A DNA stretch of 64,000 nucleotides from Aestuariispira insulae (GTDB taxonomy: Bacteria > Pseudomonadota > Alphaproteobacteria > UBA8366 > Aestuariispiraceae). Positions 39,435-50,101 of the stretch are shown piece by piece. Numbering within the stretch: the first letter of the stretch is position 1; the number at the start of each line of letters is the position of its first letter. The stretch covers positions 1,121,854 to 1,185,853 of the forward strand of contig NZ_QRDW01000001.1 of assembly GCF_003385955.1 (NCBI RefSeq). Reading direction: 5' to 3'. The notes beneath the pieces were generated by a model, which saw nothing but the letters and a program-made list of their open reading frames with translations, made no database searches and was not told the origin of the DNA. A program made the position numbers and the translations under genes.

Positions 39435-42193
39435 TCGGGGTCCACTTCACCCGTCCCGAAAAAGGCACGTACCTCCGCCACTGCCTCAGCCAGGCCGATG
39501 CGCTGGACCTTTACGCCTTCGGGAAAGGCCCCGCTCAGCCGGCTCGGCATCATGGAATCGAGCATGACAAAGACGCCGCGGTCATCCTTGCGCCGGACCA
39601 GGCGGCCAAAGGCCTGTTTCAGTTTCAGCCGGGTTAGACTGTCGTCAAAGAAGCGCTTGCCGAACTGGTCGCGCCGAGCTTTGTGCAAAATGGTCGGCCT
39701 TGGCCAGGGCACCCGGTCGAAGACGATCATGCGCAGGCTCTCGCCCGGCACATCGACACCATCTCGCACCGCATCCGTGCCCAGCAGGCAGGCATCTTTC
39801 TCGGCCCGGAAAATATCAATCAGGGTCGGCAGGTTGAGCGCATCCACATGCTGGCTGTAAAGCGGGATATCCATGCTCTCCAGCGGAGCCACAATCCGTT
39901 CATGCACCGCGCGCAACCGTGAGATCGCGGTGAACAGGCCCAGCGCCCCGCCGTTTGAGGCCAGCATCAATTCCCGATAGGCCGACGCCACCTGGGCCAG
40001 GTCATCCTTGCGCACGTCATTGACCACGATCACCCGCGTCTGTTCGGGATAGTTGAAGGGCGATTTGACCTTGGTATGGGTCGCGCCAAATTTCAGATGC
40101 TCCGCCCCGGTACGCTGGGCCGCCGCTTTCCAATCCTGTTCCTCATCCCCCGACCCGTCGGTCAGGGTCGCCGAGGTCACCACCACCCCATGGGCCTGCT
40201 CAGAGACCACCTGGGTGAAAGGCAGAGTGGGGTCGATCCAGTGGCGCAGGAAGCCAAGATCCAACTCGCGCCCGTCCGCCCGCTCCACCGCCAGCCAGTC
40301 GACAAAAGCCGGTGGCGTACCATCATGCAGGCCTTTCAGCATCTCGCGCCAGGCGGTCACCAGCTGTTTGCAGCGATGTTCCAGGCTGCGGCTGACCAGT
40401 TCGATCCGCGCCCGGACCGCGCCTTCCAAACTGTCCGCCTCTTCATCCAGCCGCCGCATCAGCAACGTCTGCAGGCGGCTTGCCGGTTTTTCCATGGCGG
40501 CCAGCGCCATTTCCAGTTTCTGCGCCAGTTCCAGGAAGGTTTCATCCAGCTCCACCGCCGGCACTTCCAGGCCGAACGGCCCGTTCCGGCCGGGCGCACG
40601 CGCCATCACGATGGAGCGCAGATGATAAAGGAATTCCTCCGCCGGGCCGGTCGGCCTGCCATCGTTCAGACGCTGGCGCCAGCCATCGGCCACCAGGATG
40701 GTGGAGGCCCGCAGCAAATCATCCAGCGCCTTCATGGCGTCTTCCGAGCCGACCAGATCCTCGGCCCGGGCGCGAAGCCCCCTGGCTCGGCCGCGGGCCT
40801 TGCCTTCATGGCCACGCAGCCAGCGGCGCAGCTCAAACATTTCCAATGCGGTCAAATGGGCGGAAAAAGCACCATCCGCCGCATCAAAGACATGATGCCC
40901 CTCGTCAAAGACCAACCGGGTCGTGCGCCCGCCCAGATCCAGGTTTCCCCGTGCGGCCTGGACCATGACCAGCGCATGGTTGGCCACCACCAGATCGGCG
41001 CGCCTGGACCGGCGGATGCCGTTTTCAATGAAACAGCGGTTATAGTGGGCACAGGCCGTATATATGCATTCACCGCGCCGGTCGCTCAGCCCCACCGTAT
41101 AGGCCCCGCCCACCAAATCGGAGAGCCAGGATGGAAAATCCCCGCCGCTCAAATCCCCGTTCCGGGTGTAGGCGATCCAGCGCGCCATCAGGCCCAGTGC
41201 CACCGCCCGGCCACCCGGCATACCCGCCCCTTTGACCGCGTCTTCGTAATTCAACAGGCAGAGATAATTTTCCCGCCCTTTGCGCACCACCACCCGTTCC
41301 TGCTTTTCCAACGGGTTTGGAAAGACCCGATCCAGTTCCTGGTCGATCTGATGCTGCAGGTTGCGGGTATAGGTGGAGAGCCAGACCGGAGCTTCGTTCT
41401 TTTCTGCCCAGACGCTGGCCGGGGCGATGTAACCTAATGTCTTGCCAACGCCGGTTCCCGCCTCTGCCAGGATCACATTGGCCTGGCCTTCCTGTTCGGG
41501 ATTGATGAAGGCCTTTGACACCGCAACCGCATAATCACTTTGCTCCGGACGATCTTCCGCCGCCTGGCCCAGCAGGTCTTTTAACCGCATGCGGGTTTCA
41601 TTGGAACTGATGGTAAAGCCACCGGGCGGCGGCGGCGGAGCTACCTCTTCCCATTCCGGCAGGCGTTTCCAGGCATCCAGGCCCGAGGTTCCGGCCCGCA
41701 CACCGTCATCTTCCTCCGCTCCGATCGCCGCCAGCAGGAAGGGTGTCCATTGCCAGCCGCCCCGCCCCATGGACCAGAGCAGGCGGCGCAGATCGCTGGT
41801 CTGATCAAGATCCGCCGCACGGCCCAGCAAAATCTGCATCACATGAAACAGCGCCAGTGGCTCATCTTCCAACTTTTCCGGCAGGGTAAGGCCACAAGCC
41901 TCCGCCAGGCCTTTTGGGGTCGGCAGGCAAAAAGTTGCCGGATGCACAAAGGCAAACAGTTCCAGCAAGTCGAAAGCGGGAAAAGGTTTTCCCCCCGCCC
42001 GTCTGGCCGTGGCCGGCATATGGCAGATGACCGGTGGCCGGTCCGTTGACAGAAACTTCCGCGCTTCCGTGACTGGGCCTTGTAACATCTCGCCATCAGT
42101 GGTCAGCACCGCATAATGCGCGGCACCCGTAACCAGGATATCGGCATCGGGAAACAGGATTTCTGCCGGGTTGTGGGAGACGGAATTACTCAT
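39419..42193 (-). CDS. DinG-like ATP-dependent DNA helicase
   Basis: 924 residues, XPD/DinG superfamily. Walker A AEAGTGVGKTLG (about 247), four iron-sulfur-type cysteines (CLLNYEDAV, CIYTACAHYNRC; about 311-388), DEGHH Walker B (about 433) and late helicase motifs ending with DRVPWPRPT and GRLVRRKDDRG. The N-terminal 200 residues are family-specific. It would unwind DNA 5'-3', possibly at R-loops or stalled forks. No SOS box is visible upstream. Confidence 0.9.
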   Translation of the reverse strand: MSNSVSHNPAEILFPDADILVTGAAHYAVLTTDGEMLQGPVTEARKFLSTDRPPVICHMPATARRAGGKPFPAFDLLELFAFVHPATFCLPTPKGLAEACGLTLPEKLEDEPLALFHVMQILLGRAADLDQTSDLRRLLWSMGRGGWQWTPFLLAAIGAEEDDGVRAGTSGLDAWKRLPEWEEVAPPPPPGGFTISSNETRMRLKDLLGQAAEDRPEQSDYAVAVSKAFINPEQEGQANVILAEAGTGVGKTLGYIAPASVWAEKNEAPVWLSTYTRNLQHQIDQELDRVFPNPLEKQERVVVRKGRENYLCLLNYEDAVKGAGMPGGRAVALGLMARWIAYTRNGDLSGGDFPSWLSDLVGGAYTVGLSDRRGECIYTACAHYNRCFIENGIRRSRRADLVVANHALVMVQAARGNLDLGGRTTRLVFDEGHHVFDAADGAFSAHLTALEMFELRRWLRGHEGKARGRARGLRARAEDLVGSEDAMKALDDLLRASTILVADGWRQRLNDGRPTGPAEEFLYHLRSIVMARAPGRNGPFGLEVPAVELDETFLELAQKLEMALAAMEKPASRLQTLLMRRLDEEADSLEGAVRARIELVSRSLEHRCKQLVTAWREMLKGLHDGTPPAFVDWLAVERADGRELDLGFLRHWIDPTLPFTQVVSEQAHGVVVTSATLTDGSGDEEQDWKAAAQRTGAEHLKFGATHTKVKSPFNYPEQTRVIVVNDVRKDDLAQVASAYRELMLASNGGALGLFTAISRLRAVHERIVAPLESMDIPLYSQHVDALNLPTLIDIFRAEKDACLLGTDAVRDGVDVPGESLRMIVFDRVPWPRPTILHKARRDQFGKRFFDDSLTRLKLKQAFGRLVRRKDDRGVFVMLDSMMPSRLSGAFPEGVKVQRIGLAEAVAEVRAFFGTGEVDPDQPGT

Positions 42194-42270
42194 GCCTGCA
42201 TCATACAGCCGCGCCGGGTTGGAACAATCAGATTACGCAAGAGAAGCCGATTTAGCACACCGCCGGACCG

Positions 42271-43407
42271 TCAGTCCGCTGCGGTGATGATCCGGACCAG
42301 TTCCGCCGGAAAAGTGATGGTCGCTTCCGTGCCCTGTTCCGGTGCGGTCAGGATGGAAAAGACGCCGCCCATGCGCTCCACCAGGTTATGGGCAATCGGC
42401 AGCCCCAGCCCCATGCCTTCATATTTGCGGGTGAGCGACGAATCCACCTGCATGAACGGAGTCAGGGCCCGCACTACATCTTCCTGCCGGAAACCGATGC
42501 CCGTATCGGTGATCCGGATGATCAATTCCCCCTGTGCGCCGAAATGGACCGAGATCTCCACCTCGCCATCATAAGGGGTGAATTTGACCGCATTGGACAT
42601 CAGGATTTCCAAAATCCGCTTCATGGCCCGCTCATCGGCGCGCAACGCCGGGGTCTCCCGGCAGATATCGATGACAAGGTTCAGCCCATGGCGTTCCATT
42701 TCCGGCCGGAAGCGGCGATCAATGGAATAGATCAACGAGACCACATCCACCTCATCAAATTTCTGGCGATGCAGGCCCGCATTAATCTGACTGAATTCCA
42801 GCAGATCATTGATGATCTGCAGCAATTGGTTGGCGCTGCCCTTGATCTCGCGGCTGTAGGTCGACAGCTCATCCTCAAGATCATTTTCCTCAGAATATTT
42901 CTGGATGATCTCGGAAAAGCCGATGATGGAATTCAACGGCGTACGCAATTCATGGCCGACATTATTCAGCAATTCCGTCTTCACCCGATCCGCCGTGACC
43001 GCTTGTTGGCGCGCCTGGCGCAATTCCTGCTCGGTCTCTTTCAGCTTGGTGATATCCTCCACCACACCTTCAACGCCCAGCAGGGTTCCGTCTTTGTCAT
43101 AATAGCCACGCCCGCTTTCCAACATCCAGAAGGTGGAACCATCCTTGCGCCAGGCCAGGCATTCAAAGGTCTTAAGCACATTATGCGTACGGATCTGCTC
43201 AATCAGGTATCTGCGGTCTTCCGGATTGACATAGACGGTCCGCTTGGCACCAAAGAAGGACATGAATTCATCGACATTTTCACAGCCATGTATGCGCGCC
43301 AGCGCGGGGTTGACGATCACATAATCGCCATTGAGCACGGTCCGGTACATACCCTCGACCGCATTCTCAAACATGGATTGGTACAATTCGACGGTATTGT
43401 CCGTCAT
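42271..43407 (-). CDS. PAS-domain sensor histidine kinase
   Basis: 378 residues and no membrane segments. PAS (about 8-125) with NPALARIHGCENVDEF, then HisKA with phospho-acceptor near residue 152 ([16 protein letters not shown]) and HATPase with N-box NAVKFTPYDG and G-boxes DTGIGF and GMGLGLPI. The ATG at 43407 has AGGAATTGA upstream. It is cytoplasmic, lacks a cognate regulator nearby, and starts 243 bases from the divergent lysS. Confidence 0.9.
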   Translation of the reverse strand: MTDNTVELYQSMFENAVEGMYRTVLNGDYVIVNPALARIHGCENVDEFMSFFGAKRTVYVNPEDRRYLIEQIRTHNVLKTFECLAWRKDGSTFWMLESGRGYYDKDGTLLGVEGVVEDITKLKETEQELRQARQQAVTADRVKTELLNNVGHELRTPLNSIIGFSEIIQKYSEENDLEDELSTYSREIKGSANQLLQIINDLLEFSQINAGLHRQKFDEVDVVSLIYSIDRRFRPEMERHGLNLVIDICRETPALRADERAMKRILEILMSNAVKFTPYDGEVEISVHFGAQGELIIRITDTGIGFRQEDVVRALTPFMQVDSSLTRKYEGMGLGLPIAHNLVERMGGVFSILTAPEQGTEATITFPAELVRIITAAD

Positions 43408-43650
43408 TTCAATTCCTGCCTCGGCCCCGCCCCGCTGGCAGAACCTCCCCAAAAAAAACTACAAATCATTTCTAGAGGGAATTTATTCGGAATTAAACCC
43501 TGTTGGCCAACAATGGTGAATATCGCGGGAAAGATTGACGCCGCGCCGGGTTAGGCCTAATTTCCGGCACCGCGGCATATCGGTCATCACCGATCTCCGG
43601 CCCGGCCCGCCGCACGGGCGAATAACAGACTATTTTGGAAAGCATATATC

Positions 43651-45243
43651 ATGTCTGACACTCAATTGCGCGAATTGGCAACGATGGCAAAAGCTTGGCC
43701 TTTCGAGGAAGCACGAAAGGTGCTTGCGCGCGTGGGTGGCAAGAAACCGGAAAAGGGATATGTGCTGTTTGAAACCGGCTATGGCCCATCGGGCCTGCCG
43801 CATATCGGCACCTTTGGCGAAGTGCTGCGCACCACCATGGTCCGTCGCGCCTTCGAGATGATCAGCGATATCCCGACCAAGCTGATCGCTTTTTCCGACG
43901 ATATGGACGGTCTGCGCAAGGTTCCGACCAACCTGCCAAACCAAGACATGCTGGCCGGCTACCTGAACAAGCCGCTGACCCAGGTGCCGGATCCGTTCGG
44001 CACCCATGACAGTTTCGGCGCCCATAATAATGCGCGCCTCTGTGCCTTCCTGGATGATTTCGGGTTCGAATATGAGTTCCGCAGCTCCACCGAATGTTAC
44101 AAATCCGGCATGTTCGATGACGCGCTGCTGACGCTGCTGCGCAATTATGACAAGATCCAGTCAATCATGCTGCCGACCCTGGGTGAAGAGCGCCAGAAAA
44201 CCTACAGCCCGTTCCTGCCGGTCTGTGAAGAAACCGGCGATGTTTTGCAGGCGCCGGTGATTGAAACCAACCCGGAAGCCGGCACCATTGTTTATGAGCG
44301 TGCCGACGGCAAGAAGATCGAAACCCTGGTCACCGGCGGCCGGACCAAGCTGCAATGGAAGCCGGATTGGGCCATGCGCTGGTATGCGCTGGATGTGGAT
44401 TACGAAATGTCCGGGAAGGACCTGAGCGAGTCCGTGAAACTGTCCGCCAAGATCACCCGCGCCCTGGGCGGCCGCCCGCCGGAGAACCTCACCTATGAGC
44501 TGTTCCTGGATGATAAGGGCGAAAAGATCTCCAAATCCAAAGGCAATGGCCTTTCCATGGAGGAATGGCTGCGCTATGCGCCGCCGGAAAGCCTGTCGCT
44601 CTTCATGTATGGCAAGCCGAAAACTGCCAAGCGGCTCTATTTCGATGTCATCCCGAAAAATGTCGATGAATATTTCGCCCATGCCAAGAGCTGTGCGGAG
44701 CAGGAACCGGCCAAACAGTTGGAAAACCCGGCCTATCATATCCATGGCGGCGTGCCGGACGGGGGCGAAATGCCGCTTACCTTCTCAATCCTGCTGAACC
44801 TGGCCAGCGTCTGCAACACGGAAGACAAATCCGTCCTTTGGGGGTTTGTCAGCCGCTATGTGCCGGGCGCGACGGCGGAAAACAATCCGAAGCTGGATGA
44901 TTTGATCGGCTATGCGATCCGCTATTACACCGACTTTGTGAAGCCGACCAAAAATTTCAAAGCCCCGGATGATACCGACCGGGCGGCCCTGGGCGATCTG
45001 CGTGCTCGCCTGGAAGGGCTGGACGCGGACGCCGATGGCGAAGCAATCCAGACTGCCGTTTACGAAGTGGGCAAGGCCCATGAGGAATATGCGTCTCTGC
45101 GGGACTGGTTCAAAGCCTGCTACCAAGTGCTGTTGGGTCAGGATCAGGGGCCGCGTATGGGATCCTTCATCGGCCTTTATGGCATCCAGGAAACCATCGC
45201 GCTCATCGACAAGGCACTGTCTGGCGAAGACATGACCGCATAA
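43651..45243 (+). CDS. lysS: Lysyl-tRNA synthetase, class I
   Basis: 530 residues in the class I LysRS family, with HIGH-like HIGT near residue 50 and KISKS at about 292 (EKISKSKGNG). It charges tRNA-Lys, here with the archaeal-type enzyme, which several alphaproteobacteria use instead of class II LysRS. It begins with GGAAAG before the ATG and ends with a strong terminator. No class II lysS is visible in the window. Confidence 0.96.
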   Translation: MSDTQLRELATMAKAWPFEEARKVLARVGGKKPEKGYVLFETGYGPSGLPHIGTFGEVLRTTMVRRAFEMISDIPTKLIAFSDDMDGLRKVPTNLPNQDMLAGYLNKPLTQVPDPFGTHDSFGAHNNARLCAFLDDFGFEYEFRSSTECYKSGMFDDALLTLLRNYDKIQSIMLPTLGEERQKTYSPFLPVCEETGDVLQAPVIETNPEAGTIVYERADGKKIETLVTGGRTKLQWKPDWAMRWYALDVDYEMSGKDLSESVKLSAKITRALGGRPPENLTYELFLDDKGEKISKSKGNGLSMEEWLRYAPPESLSLFMYGKPKTAKRLYFDVIPKNVDEYFAHAKSCAEQEPAKQLENPAYHIHGGVPDGGEMPLTFSILLNLASVCNTEDKSVLWGFVSRYVPGATAENNPKLDDLIGYAIRYYTDFVKPTKNFKAPDDTDRAALGDLRARLEGLDADADGEAIQTAVYEVGKAHEEYASLRDWFKACYQVLLGQDQGPRMGSFIGLYGIQETIALIDKALSGEDMTA

Positions 45244-45268
45244 TCGGATCGTTCAGGTTTAGAATAAT

Positions 45269-45302
45269 AAAAGGCGGCAGTGAAAAACTGCCGCCTTTTT
45301 TT
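45269..45302 (+). terminator. Terminator after lysS
   Basis: Stem AAAAGGCGGCAG / CTGCCGCCTTTT (12 bp) with a 7-base loop followed by TTT. The A-run on the left allows it also to end the convergent kinase transcript. Confidence 0.9.
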
Positions 45303-45349
45303 ATTTCTACCCTGCCTTATAACGGTTCAGTCATCGGCTTTGGATGCTA

Positions 45350-47035
45350 TCAGGCCTCGGCTTTCATCGCTTTGACCCGGCTTCGGGATTCGGGGAAGGT
45401 CACGGTCACACAGGTGCCGACCCCTTCTTCACTTTCCAACACCAGATTACCGCCATGCAATTCCATCAAAGCCTTGGTCAGGGACAATCCCAGACCGATC
45501 CCTTCATGAGTCCGTGACAGCACATTATCTACCTGACCGAACGGTTCCAGAACACGAGTCAGTTTATCCGCGGGGATGCCGATTCCGGTATCGCGGACCG
45601 CGATAATGACTTCCTGCTTGGGACCGGATGTGATGGTCAGGGTGATCGCGCCGCCTACCTCGGTGAATTTCACCGCGTTGGACAAAAGGTTCAATAATAC
45701 CTGCCGAACCCGCAGCGGATCGGCAAATAACTGCGGCAGAAAATCATCAAAAGCCCGGACGATCTTCAGTTTCTTGTTGTCAATCGAGGTCTCCAGGGTT
45801 TTGAGGCAGGTATCGGCAATGGTATCAACATCGCTGACTTCCTCCTTAAGGGTTAGTTCACCCACCTCAACCTTGGAAATATCCAGAATATCGCCGATCA
45901 ACTGGAGCAGATGTGTACTGGACCGGTAGATATCATGGCAATATTCCTTATATTTTGGATTGCCAATCTCCCCGAACATTTCTTCATTCATGATCGTGGA
46001 AAAACCGATCACCGCGTTCAGAGGTGTGCGTAATTCATGACTCATATTGGCCAGGAACTCGCTTTTCGTCCGGTTGGCCAACTCGGCATTCTCCTTGGCC
46101 GCGATCAATTCCCGCTCAGCCTTCTTACGCTCCGAAATTTCCGCCATCAGCGAAGATGTCCGCTCTTCTACCCGCTCTTCCAGATGCTGGTTTGCCTGCT
46201 TCAATGCTTCCTGGGCATTGCGGCGCTCAAAAATCTCATATTGCAGTTCTTTAGTGCGTTCCAGCACACGCATTTCCAACTGATCGCGCGCCGCGATCAG
46301 GGCTTTTTCCGCCTCTGCGCGCTCTTTGAGCAAGTCACGCACGGACTTCATGAGCCGATTGGTCATATCCGCCACCTGGCCCAACTCATCCTGCTGATGC
46401 CGGGGGGCCACCTCGACCAGGCCGCCGCTGGGATTTTTGGCGTCAATGACCCCGATGGAATGGGCCAGCTGGTTAAGCGGCTTGGTCAACAGCCAATAAA
46501 AAGCCACGAACAACAGCAGCACCAGCAGCATGTTGCGCACAATCCCCGAACCCAGAACCAGAAGGGAACGTCCGAAGAAATCCGCCAGCGCCCGGTCCCG
46601 GTCAATGGTCACCGATAATCTCCCCGGTGCCACATCCAATAGATCCTCGGACAATAGCGATATAGTATGTTCTTCAAATTCCCGGGTGATGTTGCGCGTG
46701 ATCCAGCGGGTAGAGCTGTTCTCTTCCGGCTTTTCCTTGCTGGCAAGTTCAATGCCCAAATCGTCAAAAATCTCGGCCTTGCGCACGAACCGATATTTCA
46801 ACAGCCCGTCAACCACCTCCGCAGCCAGATCCTCGTCCAGGATATGCACCGCCCGGCTGGCAGGCGGCTGGGCGACCGATAGGATACGGTCAATGATGGC
46901 CTGCAGGGCGGTATCTTCCTCACGATAATCCCAATAAAGCTGGAAACTGCTCAGCAGCAACCCAACCAGGAAGGCCAGAACCACCCCGGTACGGGCCAGC
47001 TTGAAGGAGATACGATCCCGAAAACGCAAGCCCAT
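45350..47035 (-). CDS. Membrane sensor histidine kinase with HAMP
   Basis: 561 residues. Helix 1 about 14-33, periplasmic region, helix 2 about 160-182, HAMP, a coiled coil with repeated RxxELQ/ER segments (about 245-315), HisKA with [11 protein letters not shown] near residue 331, and HATPase with [14 protein letters not shown] and GIGLGLS. Sensed signal unknown and no response regulator adjacent. It converges on lysS. Confidence 0.92.
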   Translation of the reverse strand: MGLRFRDRISFKLARTGVVLAFLVGLLLSSFQLYWDYREEDTALQAIIDRILSVAQPPASRAVHILDEDLAAEVVDGLLKYRFVRKAEIFDDLGIELASKEKPEENSSTRWITRNITREFEEHTISLLSEDLLDVAPGRLSVTIDRDRALADFFGRSLLVLGSGIVRNMLLVLLLFVAFYWLLTKPLNQLAHSIGVIDAKNPSGGLVEVAPRHQQDELGQVADMTNRLMKSVRDLLKERAEAEKALIAARDQLEMRVLERTKELQYEIFERRNAQEALKQANQHLEERVEERTSSLMAEISERKKAERELIAAKENAELANRTKSEFLANMSHELRTPLNAVIGFSTIMNEEMFGEIGNPKYKEYCHDIYRSSTHLLQLIGDILDISKVEVGELTLKEEVSDVDTIADTCLKTLETSIDNKKLKIVRAFDDFLPQLFADPLRVRQVLLNLLSNAVKFTEVGGAITLTITSGPKQEVIIAVRDTGIGIPADKLTRVLEPFGQVDNVLSRTHEGIGLGLSLTKALMELHGGNLVLESEEGVGTCVTVTFPESRSRVKAMKAEA

Positions 47036-47104
47036 GAGACAAACCGCCTACCAAAGATCCTGACAGATTTTACCGGCAACATACATGGACTATGCAATCC
47101 TCAC

Positions 47105-47944
47105 TCATGATGTCTTATGGGCAAATTCCCAATAGAGCTCTCGGGCCAATGCAGCGACCGGCCCCGGTTGCAGATCCCGGCTCTGATAGCGAATGACCGG
47201 CATGACTTTGCTATAGTTGCCGGTATTGAAAATTTCATCCGCCTGCTCCAGTTCCTCAGGCGTGATCTGGCGTTCCTGAACCTCGATATCGCGGCCTCGC
47301 AGCAGGGCAATCACACGCTGACGGGTGATCCCGTTCAGGAAACAGCCATTGGGCACCGGGGTGGAGACAACGCCATCCTTAACCATGAAGATATTGGCTG
47401 TGGCAAATTCAGCCACAAAACCGATCGGATCCAGCATTACCGCATTGTCATAGCCCGCGGCCTGGGCTTCCTGCAGTGCACGGCCCGCATTGGGATAAAG
47501 GCAGGAAGCCTTGGCCTGGGTGGGTGCCACCTCGGGTGACGGTCGACGATAGGAGGACAGGCAGGCACTGAATCCAGCGGCGGTCGGCAATGGTGCCTCG
47601 CTAATCGAAAGGGCGAACCGGGTGCTATCCGGATCCGGCGCGACAAATCCGCTTTCGGCCCAATAGAGCGGCTTGATATATAATTCGGCTCCTGACGGGT
47701 ATTTCTTGATCCCCTCCCATGCGAGATCAAAAATTTCACCGGCGCTCATCAAGGGCTTAAGGCCCAGCACGGCCGCAGAGCGATTCAAGCGCTGGCAATG
47801 AAGATCCAGATCCGGTGCAACATTCTCGAATGCACGCGCGCCGTCAAAAACCGAAGAAGCAAGCCAAACACCATTGGCATTTACGCTCAGCAATGGTTCC
47901 GCGCCATCCCGCCAGGCACCGTCATTCCAGACTACACTGCTCAT
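47105..47944 (-). CDS. Class IV aminotransferase (branched-chain/D-amino acid type)
   Basis: 279 residues, PLP lysine K145 (TQAKASCLYPN), ATANIFMV, and NGITRQRV. It is distinct from the ilvE-type enzyme at 1891: shorter, with a changed N-terminal VWLASSVFDGARAF motif. Possible activities include branched-chain, D-amino acid or 4-amino-4-deoxychorismate conversion. It lies 69 bases upstream of the membrane kinase gene on the same strand. Confidence 0.82.
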   Translation of the reverse strand: MSSVVWNDGAWRDGAEPLLSVNANGVWLASSVFDGARAFENVAPDLDLHCQRLNRSAAVLGLKPLMSAGEIFDLAWEGIKKYPSGAELYIKPLYWAESGFVAPDPDSTRFALSISEAPLPTAAGFSACLSSYRRPSPEVAPTQAKASCLYPNAGRALQEAQAAGYDNAVMLDPIGFVAEFATANIFMVKDGVVSTPVPNGCFLNGITRQRVIALLRGRDIEVQERQITPEELEQADEIFNTGNYSKVMPVIRYQSRDLQPGPVAALARELYWEFAHKTS

Positions 47945-48166
47945 TTATTCCCTCTCCCTCAAGACTGGCTGGCCGGATTTCGAGCCGCGGGAGGATTTCT
48001 TCCTTTTTCTCCAACGGCTTTACCGGTCCGATTATGATTCATTCTTCAGTAAACCATATATCTTAAAATAGTGGAAAGATAGAAAGGAGGCCAACGGGGG
48101 CAAATCCAACCTGAGACATTGATCAGATCCCTTGGCTTTATTGCTGAATCAAGACATATTTCTTTG

Positions 48167-50101
48167 ATGAACAAAGATTTACTGCAGTCCAATCTCAAAC
48201 TTCTTGAGGCCAGTCTCCCTCCGGGCCTGGCGGCGCAGTTGGCCGAACTTTCCCCCGGCTTTTCCATTACCGGATCGGTCGAGACAGGTGACCTCAATCT
48301 GATGGCGGGCGGGCGCCCTCTTTTTGAGCCGAATGCGATCCAACATTCACGTGAACAAATCACTCGTTACCTGGAAAACCCCAACCGTTTTTATGCCCGT
48401 CTCGGTGGCCTGGATCCAAAAGCCACCGGCGTCGCCGACCGGATGATGCAGGAGATCCTGAAATCCCATCAGGGGCTTGAGCTTTCCACCCTACCGGAAG
48501 CCGGCGGCGGTTATCTCTTCATGTTTGGCCTGGGCATTGGCCTCGCTCTGTCCCCGCTGGTGGAACAACTGGATTTCCGGGATCTAATCGTCATCGAGGA
48601 AAGTCCCGAGTTTCTGAAACTGGCATTGTCCCTGGTTGACTGGTCTCCAATTGTTGATCGCATCACCGCACGCGGCGGCCAGATCCATTTCATCTTGAAT
48701 GACAGCCCCGATGCGGCGATCAACCTGCTTGTACATGTGATACGCGGCCCCCATCACAGCCTGCTCGACGGGTCCTATGTCTTCCAGACCTATGGCAGCC
48801 CGTTCCTGAACGGGGCCGTGGCAAAACTGGCGGAGGTCCGGCCGCTTTTGTTCGGCCCCAAAGGGTTTGTCGAAGACGAGATGACCATGATGCGCAACAG
48901 CCTGGCCAATCTCAGCCAGGGCCCATACGGTTTTCTGGAAGACAAGACCGACCGATCGATCAAAAATGTTCCCGCCTTTATCATCGGCAGCGGCCCTTCC
49001 ATTGACGGCCAGTTCGACCTGATCCGGCAATGGCGCGACCGCGTTGTTATTTTTAGCGGCGGAACCGGGCTGAACGGATTGTTGGATAATGGCATCCGCC
49101 CCGATTTCCATTGCGAAATGGAAAACACCACCAATATTTTCGACGGCCTGACCCAGACCGCCGCCCGCCACGACCTGTCGGGCATCCGCCTGATCGCCAG
49201 CACATCAGTGGATCCGCGTGTGCCGGACATGTTTGATGATGTGATCTATTTCTTCCGCGACACCATATCTTCCACACGGGCATTCGCGGGCCAGCACCAG
49301 CCTATGGCCTATGCGGTGCCGTCCGTCACCAACCTGGCCAGCCGTTCGGCGATAGCACTGGGCTATCCCCAGCATTGCTTGTTCGGAATCGATCTTGGCA
49401 GCAAGAAACCGGATCAGCACCATTCCGCCCATTCCATCTATACCCTCTCGGAAAAGCCTTCCTGGAACCGCGGCAATGACATGGACCCGCTGGCCATCCC
49501 GGTGAAAGGCGCACGTGGCGGTACGGTTTATTCCATCGCGTCCTTCATGCTGAGCCGGTCTTATTTCGAGCAATTGTTCCTGAGTTTCCCGCAATGCCAG
49601 TTTATTAATTGCAGTGATGGCGCTGACATCGCCGGAACCACCGCCATGGATCCTACGGACATGACAATTCCTGCATCCCAGCGACCGGTGGCCGAGATCG
49701 TGGCACAAACCCGCGCGGAAATTCCCGATATCGGGCCGGAATATTTCCAGATCACCGAGCGTTTCCAGGAATATCGAAATGCCGCACATCAATGGCTGGA
49801 CCAGGCCGAACAGGCGCTGTCCAAAACACCACCAGACCGTTTTGCCCCTCTCTATGAGGCGCTCTGGCCCCTGATCAACGAAGCAACCACGCAACAGGTG
49901 AACAGCCCGGACAAAGCAGCGAGATGGACATTCCTGGGGGGGATCGGCCGGGTTCTGCAATTGGGCCATTTCCTGTCCCGGCGCATTGATCCCAAGGACC
50001 GGTCGGATTTCTGCCGAACCCTGCATCGCAGCATCGTTGAGCATCTTCCCGATATGCGCCGGCAATTAAACGACCTGGAACAGTCTCAGGGACAGGGCTG
50101 A
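48167..50101 (+). CDS. DUF115 (Maf/MptE-like) protein
   Basis: 644 residues. A DUF115 domain near residues 266-345 begins VPAFIIGSGPSIDGQ and contains the HCEMEN motif and FSGGTGLNGLL. In motility accessory factors DUF115 is linked to flagellin decoration with nonulosonic acids; the same fold is MptE-like pyrophosphokinase. The stop overlaps the asnB start (TGATG), so both are translated together. AAAGGAGG lies 80 bases upstream without a nearby start; a TTG at 48119 is an alternative start. Confidence 0.75.
   Translation: MNKDLLQSNLKLLEASLPPGLAAQLAELSPGFSITGSVETGDLNLMAGGRPLFEPNAIQHSREQITRYLENPNRFYARLGGLDPKATGVADRMMQEILKSHQGLELSTLPEAGGGYLFMFGLGIGLALSPLVEQLDFRDLIVIEESPEFLKLALSLVDWSPIVDRITARGGQIHFILNDSPDAAINLLVHVIRGPHHSLLDGSYVFQTYGSPFLNGAVAKLAEVRPLLFGPKGFVEDEMTMMRNSLANLSQGPYGFLEDKTDRSIKNVPAFIIGSGPSIDGQFDLIRQWRDRVVIFSGGTGLNGLLDNGIRPDFHCEMENTTNIFDGLTQTAARHDLSGIRLIASTSVDPRVPDMFDDVIYFFRDTISSTRAFAGQHQPMAYAVPSVTNLASRSAIALGYPQHCLFGIDLGSKKPDQHHSAHSIYTLSEKPSWNRGNDMDPLAIPVKGARGGTVYSIASFMLSRSYFEQLFLSFPQCQFINCSDGADIAGTTAMDPTDMTIPASQRPVAEIVAQTRAEIPDIGPEYFQITERFQEYRNAAHQWLDQAEQALSKTPPDRFAPLYEALWPLINEATTQQVNSPDKAARWTFLGGIGRVLQLGHFLSRRIDPKDRSDFCRTLHRSIVEHLPDMRRQLNDLEQSQGQG

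Noticed and set aside
40076-41437. A 453-codon frame antisense to the DinG-like gene
   Set aside because: It is rich in His, Gln, Arg and Pro, as expected from the complement of GC-rich coding DNA, while the helicase on the other strand has all its motifs.
48084-48091. AAAGGAGG upstream of the DUF115 gene as its ribosome binding site
   Set aside because: No start codon in frame lies within 5-15 bases, and the likely ATG is about 75 bases further on.
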